This document shows, in pieces, positions 1-8,994 of a stretch of DNA of 64,000 nucleotides. Below the pieces are notes generated by a model that saw only the letters and a program-made list of their open reading frames with translations, was not told the origin of the DNA and did not search any database. The stretch spans positions 2,681,093-2,745,092 of the forward strand of contig NZ_KB913035.1 in the NCBI RefSeq assembly GCF_000384255.1, read 5' to 3'. How positions within the stretch are numbered: position 1 is the stretch's first letter; the number at the start of each line of letters is the position of its first letter. The position numbers and the translations under genes were made by a program. This DNA comes from Methylotenera mobilis 13. GTDB taxonomy: Bacteria > Pseudomonadota > Gammaproteobacteria > Burkholderiales > Methylophilaceae.

Positions 1-631
1 TTTTTTGCCAAAATGGCGGCAATGAATGAATTGAATAAAACACGCCGGACAAAAATGATAAAGGCATAATGATAAAGTTCTGGAAAGCCGCCATCTGATC
101 AAATCGATCAGCCCATATCCCAGCAATGATGCCAAAAGTTCCGAGCAATGCACTGCCAAGTAAGCCAAATGCAATAATCATCCATGGGTTTGCTACTGTT
201 AAATCAACAAACCACATTGCAACAAGATAAATACACAGACCGACAACTAAGCCACGAATAACTGCCGCAATCAAGAACGCCATAAAAAATTGCAAATGCG
301 TCAATGGCGTTAATAAAACAAATACGATATTACCCATGACCTTTGATTGAATCAGGCTAGATGAACTGTTAGCAAAAGCGTTCTGCAACACAGACATCAT
401 AATCAAACCGGGGATTAAAAACTCAGTATAGGCAACACCATCATAAACTTGCACATGCTTATCTAGTACATGAGAAAAGATCAACAAATACAGCAGTGCG
501 GTAATTACTGGCGCAGCTACGGTTTGAAAAGAGACGCGCCAAAAACGTAATAACTCTTTTTTAAGTAGCGTCCATGGGCCAACCCAGCCCGACCTGTTAC
601 TAAGTGCATCTATCATTTTTGAATCACTCAT
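1..631 (-). CDS. ABC-2 type transporter permease (3' end outside window)
   Basis: Membrane subunit of an ABC exporter. About 210 codons are visible, from an ATG at 629-631 to the window edge. The translation begins MSDSKMIDALSNRSGW and carries several hydrophobic segments, including an LITALLYLLIF-type helix and a PLSFLSGVFYS motif typical of the YadH/NodJ ABC-2 family (usually about 255 residues), so some 45 residues are missing. The start overlaps the stop of the upstream ATPase gene by 8 bases, which indicates translational coupling. Substrate is unknown. In betaproteobacteria this pair often follows the mla operon, as here. Confidence 0.85.
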   Translation of the reverse strand, partial: MSDSKMIDALSNRSGWVGPWTLLKKELLRFWRVSFQTVAAPVITALLYLLIFSHVLDKHVQVYDGVAYTEFLIPGLIMMSVLQNAFANSSSSLIQSKVMGNIVFVLLTPLTHLQFFMAFLIAAVIRGLVVGLCIYLVAMWFVDLTVANPWMIIAFGLLGSALLGTFGIIAGIWADRFDQMAAFQNFIIMPLSFLSGVFYSIHSLPPFWQK

Positions 632-1565
632 GATGGTTGGCCATTAATGGTTGCTCTACGGCGACGTTACCAACCAATGACAAAAAGACATCTTCCAAAT
701 CAGCTTCATTTAATTGCATATCAATTACCTTGATACCGCTAGCGCGCAGAGATGAAAGCACAAACTCAATCTGAATCATATCGGTTAAGGCAAAGGTATA
801 AATACCATTTTCAGCATGGCGTACTAAACGCTCCACATCATGAGGCAAGCGCACATCACCTAATGTGAGGCGCAAATGCTTACCTGAAAACTTATTGAGC
901 AGATTAGCCGTACTGTCCAAGGCCACCACTTTACCTTGCTTCATCATACCAACACGACTACACAAAGTTTCCGCCTCTTCCAAGTAATGCGTCGTTAAAA
1001 TAATCGTATGGCCGTCTCGATTTAACTTTTTGATAAACTCCCAAAGCATCTGGCGCAACTCAACATCCACGCCAGCCGTAGGCTCATCTAACACAATCAC
1101 AGGCGGCTTGTGAGCAAGCGCCTGTGCAATGAGTGCGCGTCGCTTCATCCCTCCAGACAACTTACGCATATTAGTATGTGCTTTATCAGCTAAACCAAGC
1201 CCCTCTAACACCTCATCAACCCAAGCGTCATTTTCACGACCTAAGCCAAAATAACCAGCTTGAAACCGCAACATTTCGCGGACGTTAAAAAATGGATCAA
1301 ACACCAACTCTTGAGGCACGACACCTAACAGTTGACGAGCCTGCTGATATTGCTTTTGCACGTCAAACCCCATGACAGAGATACTGCCAGCGGTTGGCGC
1401 AATTAAGCCTGCGAGAATATTAATTAATGTGGACTTTCCAGCACCATTAGGTCCAAGTAACGCAAAGAACTCGCCTTGCTCGATGGCAAGGTCAATACCG
1501 TTAAGAGCATGAAGTGCACCAAAATTCTTATGCACACCTTGAATGTGAATTGCAGGATGATTCAA
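624..1565 (-). CDS. ABC transporter ATP-binding protein (YadG-like)
   Basis: ATPase of the ABC-2 exporter whose permease follows immediately. Walker A is GPNGAGKS near residue 38, the signature is LSGGMKRR near 137, and Walker B is VLDEPTAGVD followed by the switch histidine in LTTHYLEEAE. The 313 residues include a C-terminal extension of about 80 residues seen in YadG/CcmA-type exporters. It lies 213 bases downstream of mlaB on the same strand and may be cotranscribed with it. Export substrate cannot be read from sequence. Confidence 0.9.
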   Translation of the reverse strand: MNHPAIHIQGVHKNFGALHALNGIDLAIEQGEFFALLGPNGAGKSTLINILAGLIAPTAGSISVMGFDVQKQYQQARQLLGVVPQELVFDPFFNVREMLRFQAGYFGLGRENDAWVDEVLEGLGLADKAHTNMRKLSGGMKRRALIAQALAHKPPVIVLDEPTAGVDVELRQMLWEFIKKLNRDGHTIILTTHYLEEAETLCSRVGMMKQGKVVALDSTANLLNKFSGKHLRLTLGDVRLPHDVERLVRHAENGIYTFALTDMIQIEFVLSSLRASGIKVIDMQLNEADLEDVFLSLVGNVAVEQPLMANHHE

Positions 1566-1778
1566 AAAATGACTTTCGATTGTCTATTAAAACCTATTTA
1601 AGTACTTAACTACAAAAAAGCCTTAACTTTCAAAAGCGATCATAAATATGCACCACTCATATTTAGTGGTCATTTGAAAATACCAGCTTACAAAAACTAC
1701 TATTTTTCAATGAATAAGGCGGCGCCAAATTATGATGTGTATCTGAATCAAAATGCAGATTCCGACATCTACCTAGAC

Positions 1779-2069
1779 TTAAGCACTTAGAGGAATAAAA
1801 TCAGCAACCCCGTAAAGCGTCGCTAAACTACCAAGTCCTTCAGGTAAGCTTTTGAATGTGATTTTATGATGAGAAGCGATTGCTCTGCGTTGCCACTCCA
1901 TAATCAGACTGATGGCGGCTGTATCTGTATTAGTGACAGCCGAGAAATCAATCTGAAGCCCGTCGTTCATCGGTAACGCGACACTCTCCACGAGCACAGA
2001 ATTAGCGTTATCGACCAATATCTCGCCAGAGACTAACCATTTATTTTCTTGTGAATCGAAACTAATCAT
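1779..2069 (-). CDS. mlaB: MlaB STAS-domain subunit of the Mla lipid transporter
   Basis: Small cytoplasmic STAS protein that supports the MlaFE ATPase complex in retrograde phospholipid transport at the inner membrane. The 96 residues match a lone STAS fold, with NTDTAAISLIMEWQRRA as the typical helix after the conserved Asp-Thr/Ser position. Identity is supported mainly by position as the last gene of mlaFEDCB; it overlaps the mlaC stop by 4 bases. Confidence 0.85.
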   Translation of the reverse strand: MISFDSQENKWLVSGEILVDNANSVLVESVALPMNDGLQIDFSAVTNTDTAAISLIMEWQRRAIASHHKITFKSLPEGLGSLATLYGVADFIPLSA

Positions 2070-2683
2070 ACGCCAGATGCTTTGTTTTTATCCGCAAGTT
2101 TCTTATTTAAACTATCAAGGCCATTTTGGCGAATTTCACTACTAAACTGGCTACGATAATTAGTCACCAAACTCACACTCTCAATCACAATATCATATAC
2201 TTTCCAGCCATTTTCAGCCTTCACTAAACTGTAATCAACGGAGATTGGCTGACCGCCCGGCTGTAAAATCTGTGTTTTAACACTCACGTTTTTAGCACCA
2301 GCCTCAGCGCGCATAGGTTTATATTCAATCACCTGATCTTTATATTTACCAAGTGCAGTAGCATAGGTACGTAACAACAAAGTACGGAACTCTTTCTGGA
2401 AAGCGGCTTGCTGCTCTGGTGTCGCTGATCTCCAGTTTTTACCTAGCACCATGCGACATACACGATCAAAATCAAAATTTGGTAATATTTTCTCTTCAGC
2501 TAAGGCAAAAATCTTTTTCTGATCACCGGCCTGAATATCTTTATCGCTCTTGATAGTATTGAGCACATCATCTGCCGTACGCTTCACTAGCTCATCAGCA
2601 GAAAGCTCTGCAGCCAAGCTAACATTCACAAACATCGTGGTAATGAAAGCTACGTTCATTACTAATTTCAAAAACATTTTCAT
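2066..2683 (-). CDS. mlaC: MlaC periplasmic phospholipid-binding protein
   Basis: Periplasmic lipid shuttle between the outer-membrane MlaA complex and MlaFEDB. The 205-residue protein has a Sec signal peptide (about residues 1-24, ending SLAAE). The MlaC/Ttg2D family is visible in the ILPNFDFDRVCRMVLGKNWR segment and the C-terminal YDIVIESVSLVTNYRSQF segment. It sits between mlaD and mlaB. No mlaA gene is adjacent; in several betaproteobacteria mlaA lies in this operon, so it must be elsewhere here. Confidence 0.92.
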   Translation of the reverse strand: MKMFLKLVMNVAFITTMFVNVSLAAELSADELVKRTADDVLNTIKSDKDIQAGDQKKIFALAEEKILPNFDFDRVCRMVLGKNWRSATPEQQAAFQKEFRTLLLRTYATALGKYKDQVIEYKPMRAEAGAKNVSVKTQILQPGGQPISVDYSLVKAENGWKVYDIVIESVSLVTNYRSQFSSEIRQNGLDSLNKKLADKNKASGV

Positions 2684-2754
2684 TGGAGCCCTTTTATATT
2701 TTCGTCAAAATGACCAAATAGTTAAATCAACATCAAGTCTGTTGCTAACCCTGA

Positions 2755-3294
2755 CTAAAACGGTGCATCACCTAATTCGGTTGACTTGCCTTCTTTCGAT
2801 GCAGCTGGCGCAGTTGCTTCCGCACCTTTATCAGCCTCTGTTTCAGAAGCTTTGCTATACAAGAATTGACTAATCATTTTTTCTAACACAATCGCATCTT
2901 GTGTCTGCGTAATCTTATCACCACTCTTTAATACATCGTCCTCACCACCAGCCTCTAAGCCAACATACTGCTCACCTAACAGACCTGCCGTGTAAATATT
3001 GGCAAATGTATCTTTTGGAAACTCATAACGCTTATCTATTTTGATGGTGACGATTGCTTCATATGTTTTAGGATCAAAACCAATTTCAGCAACGCGACCC
3101 ACCACCACACCAGCACTTTTTACAGGTGCATTAGGTTTCAAGCCACCTATGTTTTCAAAAGCAGCACTTACATGGTAAGTCTCACCTATTGTATTTGAAG
3201 TTAAATTACCCACCTTCATGGCAAGACCAAGCAATGCTGCTGCGCCTAAAGCCACAAAAATCCCAACCCATAAATCTATTTTTGTTCTTTCCAC
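2755..3294 (-). CDS. mlaD: MlaD MCE-domain substrate-binding subunit
   Basis: Inner-membrane-anchored MCE protein that forms the hexameric lipid channel ring of the Mla complex. It has one N-terminal transmembrane helix (about residues 8-26), then a single MCE domain with the F-x-N-x-G-G-L-K-x-N-A-P-V motif near residue 47 and LLGEQYVGLEAGG near 105. The 179-residue length fits MlaD. The C-terminal 30 residues are Ala/Lys/Glu-rich and probably disordered. Confidence 0.93.
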   Translation of the reverse strand: MERTKIDLWVGIFVALGAAALLGLAMKVGNLTSNTIGETYHVSAAFENIGGLKPNAPVKSAGVVVGRVAEIGFDPKTYEAIVTIKIDKRYEFPKDTFANIYTAGLLGEQYVGLEAGGEDDVLKSGDKITQTQDAIVLEKMISQFLYSKASETEADKGAEATAPAASKEGKSTELGDAPF

Positions 3295-3325
3295 TTCACT
3301 ACCCTCTCAACTATGTTTTTATGGG

Positions 3326-4129
3326 CTAAACAACCAACATAAAAGACGTTAATACAAAATCTAAACCTAATACCGTTAGTGATGAAATCACTACTGTCCG
3401 AGTAGTCGCGTGACTGACCCCCTCTGCGGTTGGTGGTGCATCAAAGCCTTCAAATAACGCAATCATGGTACAAGCAACACCGAACACCACACTTTTAATC
3501 ACGCCATTAATAATATCTGCACGCACATCTACATTGGCTTGCATTTGCGACCAAAATGCACCTTCGTCAACACCGATCAAAGGCACAGCAACCAAATAAC
3601 CACCAAGCACACCCACCATTGAAAATAATGAAGCAAGGATAGGCATGGAAATCACACCTGCCCAAAATCTTGGTGCAACCACTCTTGCAATTGGGTTTAC
3701 AGCCATCATCTCCATTGCAGATAATTGCTCAGTCGTTTTCATTAAGCCAATTTCAGCGGTGATCGCTGTGCCGGCACGGCCAGCAAATAGTAAGGCTGTT
3801 ACTACAGGGCCCAACTCTCTCACCAACGCTAAAGCGACAAGCACGCCAATCGCTTCTGATGAGCCATATTTTTGCAAGGTATTATAGCCTTGCAAAGCTA
3901 ACACCATACCCACAAAGAATGCAGAAACGATGATAATCAATAAAGACATCACACCGGTAAAGTAAATTTCACGCAATGTGAGATGAAAACGTTTAAAACT
4001 TTCACCCGAGTAAATAATTGCCAACATAAAAAGCCGCGCACCTGCACCTAAACGCCAGATACGCGCAATCATGCGATGCCCAATACCGCTTAAAAGCCGA
4101 GAAATTTTATTAATTATTAGATTGATCAT
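3326..4129 (-). CDS. mlaE: MlaE permease of the Mla lipid transporter
   Basis: Integral inner-membrane permease of the phospholipid transporter. 267 residues with about five hydrophobic segments. The family hallmarks are LVRELGPVVTALLFAGRAGTAITAEIG (about residues 100-127) and the C-terminal GVSHATTRTVVISSLTVLGLDF. It is preceded by mlaF and followed 31 bases later by mlaD, the conserved operon order. Confidence 0.95.
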   Translation of the reverse strand: MINLIINKISRLLSGIGHRMIARIWRLGAGARLFMLAIIYSGESFKRFHLTLREIYFTGVMSLLIIIVSAFFVGMVLALQGYNTLQKYGSSEAIGVLVALALVRELGPVVTALLFAGRAGTAITAEIGLMKTTEQLSAMEMMAVNPIARVVAPRFWAGVISMPILASLFSMVGVLGGYLVAVPLIGVDEGAFWSQMQANVDVRADIINGVIKSVVFGVACTMIALFEGFDAPPTAEGVSHATTRTVVISSLTVLGLDFVLTSFMLVV

Positions 4130-4168
4130 TAAACTAAATCCATTGAACTGCTATTGTGAGCGACATGC

Positions 4169-4963
4169 TTAACCCAACAACTGGGCGCGATAATCAGGCG
4201 CGGCATAATGGAAAGGCACCGGACCATCTTTTTCGCCATGAACAAACTGGTGGACAAATGGAAGCGTAGATTGCATTAAATCTTCAGGTGTGCCCTCTGC
4301 CGTTACTTCACCATTTGCGACAAAGTACACATAATCAGCGATTAAGAAAGTTTCTTTGACATCGTGCGAAACAATGATGGAGGTCGCACCAAGCGCATCG
4401 TTCAAGCTACGAATCAAGCCACAGATGACGCCCATAGAAATAGGATCAAGGCCAGCGAATGGCTCATCATACATAATGATATTTGGATCTAAGGCAACCG
4501 CCCTTGCCAATGCCACGCGGCGCGCCATACCGCCAGACAATTCAGCTGGCATAAACTTATGCGCACCACGCAAGCCTACTGCATTAAGCTTCAATAACAC
4601 CAAGTCTCGTATCATAGACTCAGGCAAATCTGTTAACTCTCGCATCGGAAAAGCAACGTTATCAAATACGCTTAAGTCGGTAAATAAAGCACCATGCTGA
4701 AACAACATGCCCATAGTACGGCGCAATTGATAAATGCCATCACGCGTTTGCTTATGCACCACATGCCCATCCACCCGCACTTCACCTTTAGTAGGCTTAA
4801 TTTGTCCACCGATCAAACGTAGCAACGTGGTTTTGCCGCTACCGCTACCGCCCATAATGGCCACGACTTTCCTCTTAGGAAAAACCATGTTAATGCCCTT
4901 ATGCAATAAGCGACCGTTGTACCCAAAGGAAAGATTATCGATTTCTACAATATTTGATGTCAT
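4169..4963 (-). CDS. mlaF: MlaF ATPase of the Mla lipid transporter
   Basis: Cytoplasmic ABC ATPase that drives MlaE. Walker A GGSGSGKT near residue 38, signature LSGGMARR near 143, Walker B IIMYDEPFAGLDP and switch His in VSHDVKE. 264 residues, normal for the family. It is the first gene of the minus-strand mlaFEDCB operon, so the operon promoter should lie at about 4964-5090. Confidence 0.95.
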   Translation of the reverse strand: MTSNIVEIDNLSFGYNGRLLHKGINMVFPKRKVVAIMGGSGSGKTTLLRLIGGQIKPTKGEVRVDGHVVHKQTRDGIYQLRRTMGMLFQHGALFTDLSVFDNVAFPMRELTDLPESMIRDLVLLKLNAVGLRGAHKFMPAELSGGMARRVALARAVALDPNIIMYDEPFAGLDPISMGVICGLIRSLNDALGATSIIVSHDVKETFLIADYVYFVANGEVTAEGTPEDLMQSTLPFVHQFVHGEKDGPVPFHYAAPDYRAQLLG

Positions 4964-5097
4964 TTAAAGCACAATTTTTCAGTTAGTTTTCTTGCTTTTA
5001 CTCAAGTTGCCATTTTAGAACAATTAGGATTCTACGCAAGCTTAAATGTCACAAATGCAACATGGATAAGCCTAATGCCTAGTAATACAAATAAAAA

Positions 5098-5116
5098 AGC
5101 CCGCCTAGAGCGGGCC
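5098..5116 (-). terminator. Intrinsic terminator of the pseudopilin gene
   Basis: Stem GCCCGC (5099-5104) and GCGGGC (5110-5115) with a 5-base loop, followed on the minus strand by a run of T. It lies just after the stop of the pseudopilin gene. Confidence 0.85.
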
Positions 5117-5133
5117 TTAAAACAAAACTCAAC

Positions 5134-5781
5134 TTAGAAACTCATGCATACTGTGTAGGGATCACCCTCTGCTATGGCAGTAGTCGCTACTGGAGCTGGC
5201 GTACCACTAACAATTGCACGCAGAGAACCTGTCGCGGTATTGCCGTCGTCCATATTAATGTCGATCTGCTTAACTAGGCGACCCGCAATATTCTCTGAAC
5301 ACACGACATACAACCCAGTCATACCTGTAATTGTAGTAAATCCAGTCCCCATACTTTGCACACCGATTCGACCATTGTCTGAATTTCTAGGTAAGTAATT
5401 GGCATCACTTGTTAAGGTTGGGCCAGTTGCCAAACCAGCAAGACGCACATGCTGCCAAAACAAAGCAGACTCATCAGTTAGCGTAGTTGAGTTCCATGCG
5501 CCTTCAATACGTGCATTCCCTACTGTACCGCCAGTCGTCGCGGGATCAGCCGCATTACCTACGTGAGCTTCAACACCAGCATCATCACCTGGCAAGGCCT
5601 TAAACTTATCTTGATAGCCATAAATAAATATTTGCGCGTTTTTAAAATCACTCGCGATACTTTTCGCTTTAGCACTATTAATAAGCTCTTGCCCCTTGAG
5701 CACGCCTCCAAGCAATAAGCCAATAATTACCAGCACAATTGCTAACTCAATGAGTGTAAAGCCTGCTTGTGTTCTTTTCAT
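5134..5781 (-). CDS. Type II/IV pseudopilin (prepilin-type cleavage protein)
   Basis: Exported pilin-like protein of a type IV pilus or type II secretion machine. The N-terminus MKRTQAG-FTLIELAIVLVIIGLLLGG is a class III leader cut after Gly7 by prepilin peptidase, followed by the hydrophobic assembly helix with Glu at +5. The rest has an ALPGDD motif near residue 62, two Cys residues and an MDDGNTATGSLRA stretch near the C-terminus. That LPGD and D-D-G pattern recurs in the island pseudopilin at 26732-27340. It is monocistronic, with its own terminator, and no assembly genes are adjacent. Exact role unknown. Confidence 0.85.
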   Translation of the reverse strand: MKRTQAGFTLIELAIVLVIIGLLLGGVLKGQELINSAKAKSIASDFKNAQIFIYGYQDKFKALPGDDAGVEAHVGNAADPATTGGTVGNARIEGAWNSTTLTDESALFWQHVRLAGLATGPTLTSDANYLPRNSDNGRIGVQSMGTGFTTITGMTGLYVVCSENIAGRLVKQIDINMDDGNTATGSLRAIVSGTPAPVATTAIAEGDPYTVCMSF

Positions 5782-6011
5782 TTAATTCCCCGAGCTGTGC
5801 ACAATTGAATGCGCCATTTTAAACATGTAAGTTGAAACACTCAAAGTGTTAATTTTTAGCAAGCAAATAACATACCAGTTACGATTGATTGCACCTGCCA
5901 CTTATTTGCTTGTATTCTACAAGATATAACATCTATTAAGCACGAATTATTGTCAAAGTTTAGACACTTATGTTCAAATTCTAACAGTATGTTAATTTTG
6001 TCAACTTGTGA

Positions 6012-7748
6012 ATGATCCAAAATATGCGCACGCTTTATCAATTTTACCAATTAGCCCTCAACAACCATGATCGCTTGATGGCGCTCATGATGCTGTCTTT
6101 ACATGCGCTTTTAATCTGGGGTGGCAACGGTCATTTACAAACCGCATTACTACTATGCCATTACGGCTTCTTTTTGTTATGGCAGCCAGTCATGCGCCAG
6201 AGCGATAAGTTATCTTGGAAAATGGTAGGGATTGTACTGATTGGCGCTTACCTCACCACTTTCCTTACCAACTGGTGGGTCACCGCGTTTTGGATTGCAG
6301 GTTTATTTTCATTGATTGGCGGACGTGTGCTTTCGAGCGAAGCTTCGCAGTCAAAAGTGCCGAACATTCTTGCTGCTTCATATCTGCTTGCCATTCTCTT
6401 ACTGTGGGTTGTGCCTAAACTGCTAGATGCAAATAATGACTTGCTCGCTGCAGAACTACTCCTTATTTATGTATTACCAATACTTCCGCTCACTATTTTA
6501 TTTTTATCCGCCAAAAAGAACAGCCCCGCATATACGCCCAATATTGACTTCTTTTATACATTACTTATTTTCTTACTGACAATAATTGTCATATTAAGCA
6601 GCTTTACGATTGGCATTATTTGGCAAATTCACTATGTAAAACTGCTTATTTTTACTGTTTTTGGCCTTGCAACTACACTAATAGCAATTAGTTGGCTTTG
6701 GAATCCTAGCGCAACATTCTCAGGCTTGGAACTGCTGATGTCGCGCTATTTGTTAAGCATAGGCTTGCCGTTTGAGCAGTGGATTAGGAAGATTGCAGCA
6801 TTTGCTGAAAACGAAACTTCTGCAGAGGGGTTTTTGCAAGCATCAATGCGTGAGCTAGCAGCTCTAAATTGGGTTAGTGGGGTGTCATGGCACTCTAACA
6901 ACGCTCATCAAGAGATTGGCGAAACCACTCACTTTATTTCCACCTTCAGTTTTCAACAACTTCATTTAACGCTTTATTCGCGCTGGCAATTTACACCTGC
7001 AATGTACCTCCACGTGCAGCTACTCACGCAGATTTTAGGCGAGTTTTACGAAGCAAAACGCCGTGAAGAAACGATTAGCCAAAACGCTTATATGCAAAGC
7101 CTTTATGAAACTGGCTCTCGACTAACGCATGACATTAAGAACATTTTACAATCATTAGGCACGTTGTCTGCCGCTGCGGAGCAGAGCAATCATGCAGATG
7201 ATGACGCCAGACTAGTTGACCTTATCAAAAAGCAACTTCCGAGATTAAGCCAGCGCCTTTCAAGCACACTGAACAAACTTGAAGAGCCGGGTGTAGAGAA
7301 AAAAAATCAGGCTAAAGTTAGCCATTGGTGGAAAAACTTTAAACAACTTAATGCACATTACCAAGTGCAGTTTGAAGCGCCTGCGCACTTACCAAAAACT
7401 GACATAGATCCAGATGTATTGGATAGCGTAGTCGATAACTTGATACAAAACGCCCTGGAGAAGGCCAGACTTGAACCTGGGATTAGTATCAATGTCGCAT
7501 TAATGCCATCCAATCACTTTTGCATTGAAGTCACCGATACTGGCTCAGCCATACCTAGGGAGATTGCTGACAAGCTTTTTAAATCCCATGTCAGCTCAAA
7601 AAGTGGCTTAGGTGTTGGGTTGTATCACGCTGCGCAGCAAGCTGAAAACGCAGGCTATCTATTAAGCCTGATGGACAATGCTGATGGTGAGGTAAGATTT
7701 AGACTGGAGAAAACAACAGAACAAGCATCTACTGTAGCGAATGATTGA
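6012..7748 (+). CDS. Membrane sensor histidine kinase (orphan)
   Basis: Likely signal-sensing kinase of 578 residues. The first ~230 residues contain seven to eight hydrophobic segments; residues ~235-345 may be a GAF-like cytoplasmic region. The phosphoacceptor box is SRLTHDIKN with His373, the N box is VVDNLIQNALEKA near 474, and the ATP lid reads VTDTGSAIPREIADKLF then SGLGVGLYH near 532. The layout recalls PrsK-type kinases. No response regulator is adjacent: the next gene is on the other strand beyond a strong terminator, so the partner is unlinked. A second in-frame ATG (codon 5) is possible. Confidence 0.8.
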   Translation: MIQNMRTLYQFYQLALNNHDRLMALMMLSLHALLIWGGNGHLQTALLLCHYGFFLLWQPVMRQSDKLSWKMVGIVLIGAYLTTFLTNWWVTAFWIAGLFSLIGGRVLSSEASQSKVPNILAASYLLAILLLWVVPKLLDANNDLLAAELLLIYVLPILPLTILFLSAKKNSPAYTPNIDFFYTLLIFLLTIIVILSSFTIGIIWQIHYVKLLIFTVFGLATTLIAISWLWNPSATFSGLELLMSRYLLSIGLPFEQWIRKIAAFAENETSAEGFLQASMRELAALNWVSGVSWHSNNAHQEIGETTHFISTFSFQQLHLTLYSRWQFTPAMYLHVQLLTQILGEFYEAKRREETISQNAYMQSLYETGSRLTHDIKNILQSLGTLSAAAEQSNHADDDARLVDLIKKQLPRLSQRLSSTLNKLEEPGVEKKNQAKVSHWWKNFKQLNAHYQVQFEAPAHLPKTDIDPDVLDSVVDNLIQNALEKARLEPGISINVALMPSNHFCIEVTDTGSAIPREIADKLFKSHVSSKSGLGVGLYHAAQQAENAGYLLSLMDNADGEVRFRLEKTTEQASTVAND

Positions 7749-7758
7749 TGAGGTTAAT

Positions 7759-7798
7759 AAAGATAAAGCATTGTAATTAATCACAATGCTTTATCTTT
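7759..7798. terminator. Bidirectional intrinsic terminator
   Basis: Perfect 16-bp inverted repeat, arms 7759-7774 and 7783-7798, with an 8-base loop. The left arm ends GCATTGT and the stem is flanked by A-runs on one side and T-runs on the other. It lies between the convergent histidine kinase and ccsB genes and can serve both. Confidence 0.88.
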
Positions 7799-7841
7799 TA
7801 ACGAATGGTAGCTGTATTAAACCAACAGAAGAGACTCTAAG

Positions 7842-8984
7842 CTAGAGCGTGCCATATGAGTGCAAACCACTCAGGAACATATTCACACCTAAGAATGCGA
7901 AAGTCGTAATAATCAAACCAATCAATGACCACCAAGCCAACAACGGGCCACGCAACCCTTTAACCATACGCAAATGTAGCCAGGCTGCGTAATTCAGCCA
8001 GACGATCAACGCCCAAGTTTCTTTAGGGTCCCAGCTCCAATAACCACCCCAAGCCTCAGCTGCCCACATTGCACCCAAAATGGTTGCAATCGTGAAAAAC
8101 GCAAATCCGACCGCAATTGATTTGTACATCAAATCATCTAGCACTTCTAGGCTAGGCAAACGAGAAGTAAGCACACCTTTGCTAGAGAGCAGGTAGGCCA
8201 ACGCGACCATTGCAGCAAGTGAAAACGCGCCATATCCTACGAAATTAGCTGGGACATGAATTTTCATCCAGTAACTTTGTAACGCTGGCACCAGCGGCTG
8301 AATATTATGTGCCTCACGATCAAAGGTATACCACAAGATAAAACCAACCGCGGCATTAATGACCAATAGCACAAACCCACCTAGCTGCTTAGTATTTAGC
8401 TTTTGCTCGTAATGCAAATACAACAAAGCGGTAATGAGACAGAACAACACAAAAACTTCATACAAATTACTCACTGGAATATGGCCGACATCTACGCCAA
8501 TAAGATAAGACTCATACCAGCGCACCATCAAACCAACGAACCCGAACAGCACCGCTACCCATGTTAAAGCTGAAGCCACATTCGCGCTAAAAGCACTGCG
8601 CTTATATAGCGCAAACCAATACGTCACCATTGCAAGCACGAATAAAACATTCATCCACATAATGGCAGACTGGCTTGAAATTAAAAATTTAAGGAAAAAC
8701 ACTTCCGTTGCGCGCGTCTGATCCCCTTGATATAAGGCGATGGAGGCAAGGCTGATGACCCCTACACCTATCACCAATTTACCCAGCGACTTCCACTGCC
8801 ATCCTAAATAACTAAATAGCAGTGCAGCTCCAAATAAGAAAGTAACCTCATACGCATCCATATAATGTGCGTATTTAATAAAGGCAAATATTGAACCAGC
8901 CAGAACAATTAAGGCATAAAGCCAATCTTGCCAATTTAACCTTTGTAACAATGTTTTTTGTTGATAATTCAATGTATTGTTCAT
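7842..8984 (-). CDS. ccsB: CcsB/ResC cytochrome c maturation protein
   Basis: Integral membrane heme handler of the system II (Ccs) cytochrome c biogenesis pathway, partner of ResB. 380 residues with about eight transmembrane segments. The heme-binding tryptophan-rich WWD motif is present as AWGGYWSWDPKETWAL near residue 307. I chose the ATG at 8984 because AGGATAT lies at proper spacing; a longer reading frame to 9098 would run into resB. It starts 10 bases after resB and is evidently cotranscribed with it. Confidence 0.93.
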   Translation of the reverse strand: MNNTLNYQQKTLLQRLNWQDWLYALIVLAGSIFAFIKYAHYMDAYEVTFLFGAALLFSYLGWQWKSLGKLVIGVGVISLASIALYQGDQTRATEVFFLKFLISSQSAIMWMNVLFVLAMVTYWFALYKRSAFSANVASALTWVAVLFGFVGLMVRWYESYLIGVDVGHIPVSNLYEVFVLFCLITALLYLHYEQKLNTKQLGGFVLLVINAAVGFILWYTFDREAHNIQPLVPALQSYWMKIHVPANFVGYGAFSLAAMVALAYLLSSKGVLTSRLPSLEVLDDLMYKSIAVGFAFFTIATILGAMWAAEAWGGYWSWDPKETWALIVWLNYAAWLHLRMVKGLRGPLLAWWSLIGLIITTFAFLGVNMFLSGLHSYGTL

Positions 8985-8994
8985 TTCTATATCC

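Noticed and set aside
2550-2873. Plus-strand frame over mlaC/mlaD
   Set aside because: It is antisense to two well-supported mla genes and has no protein family features.
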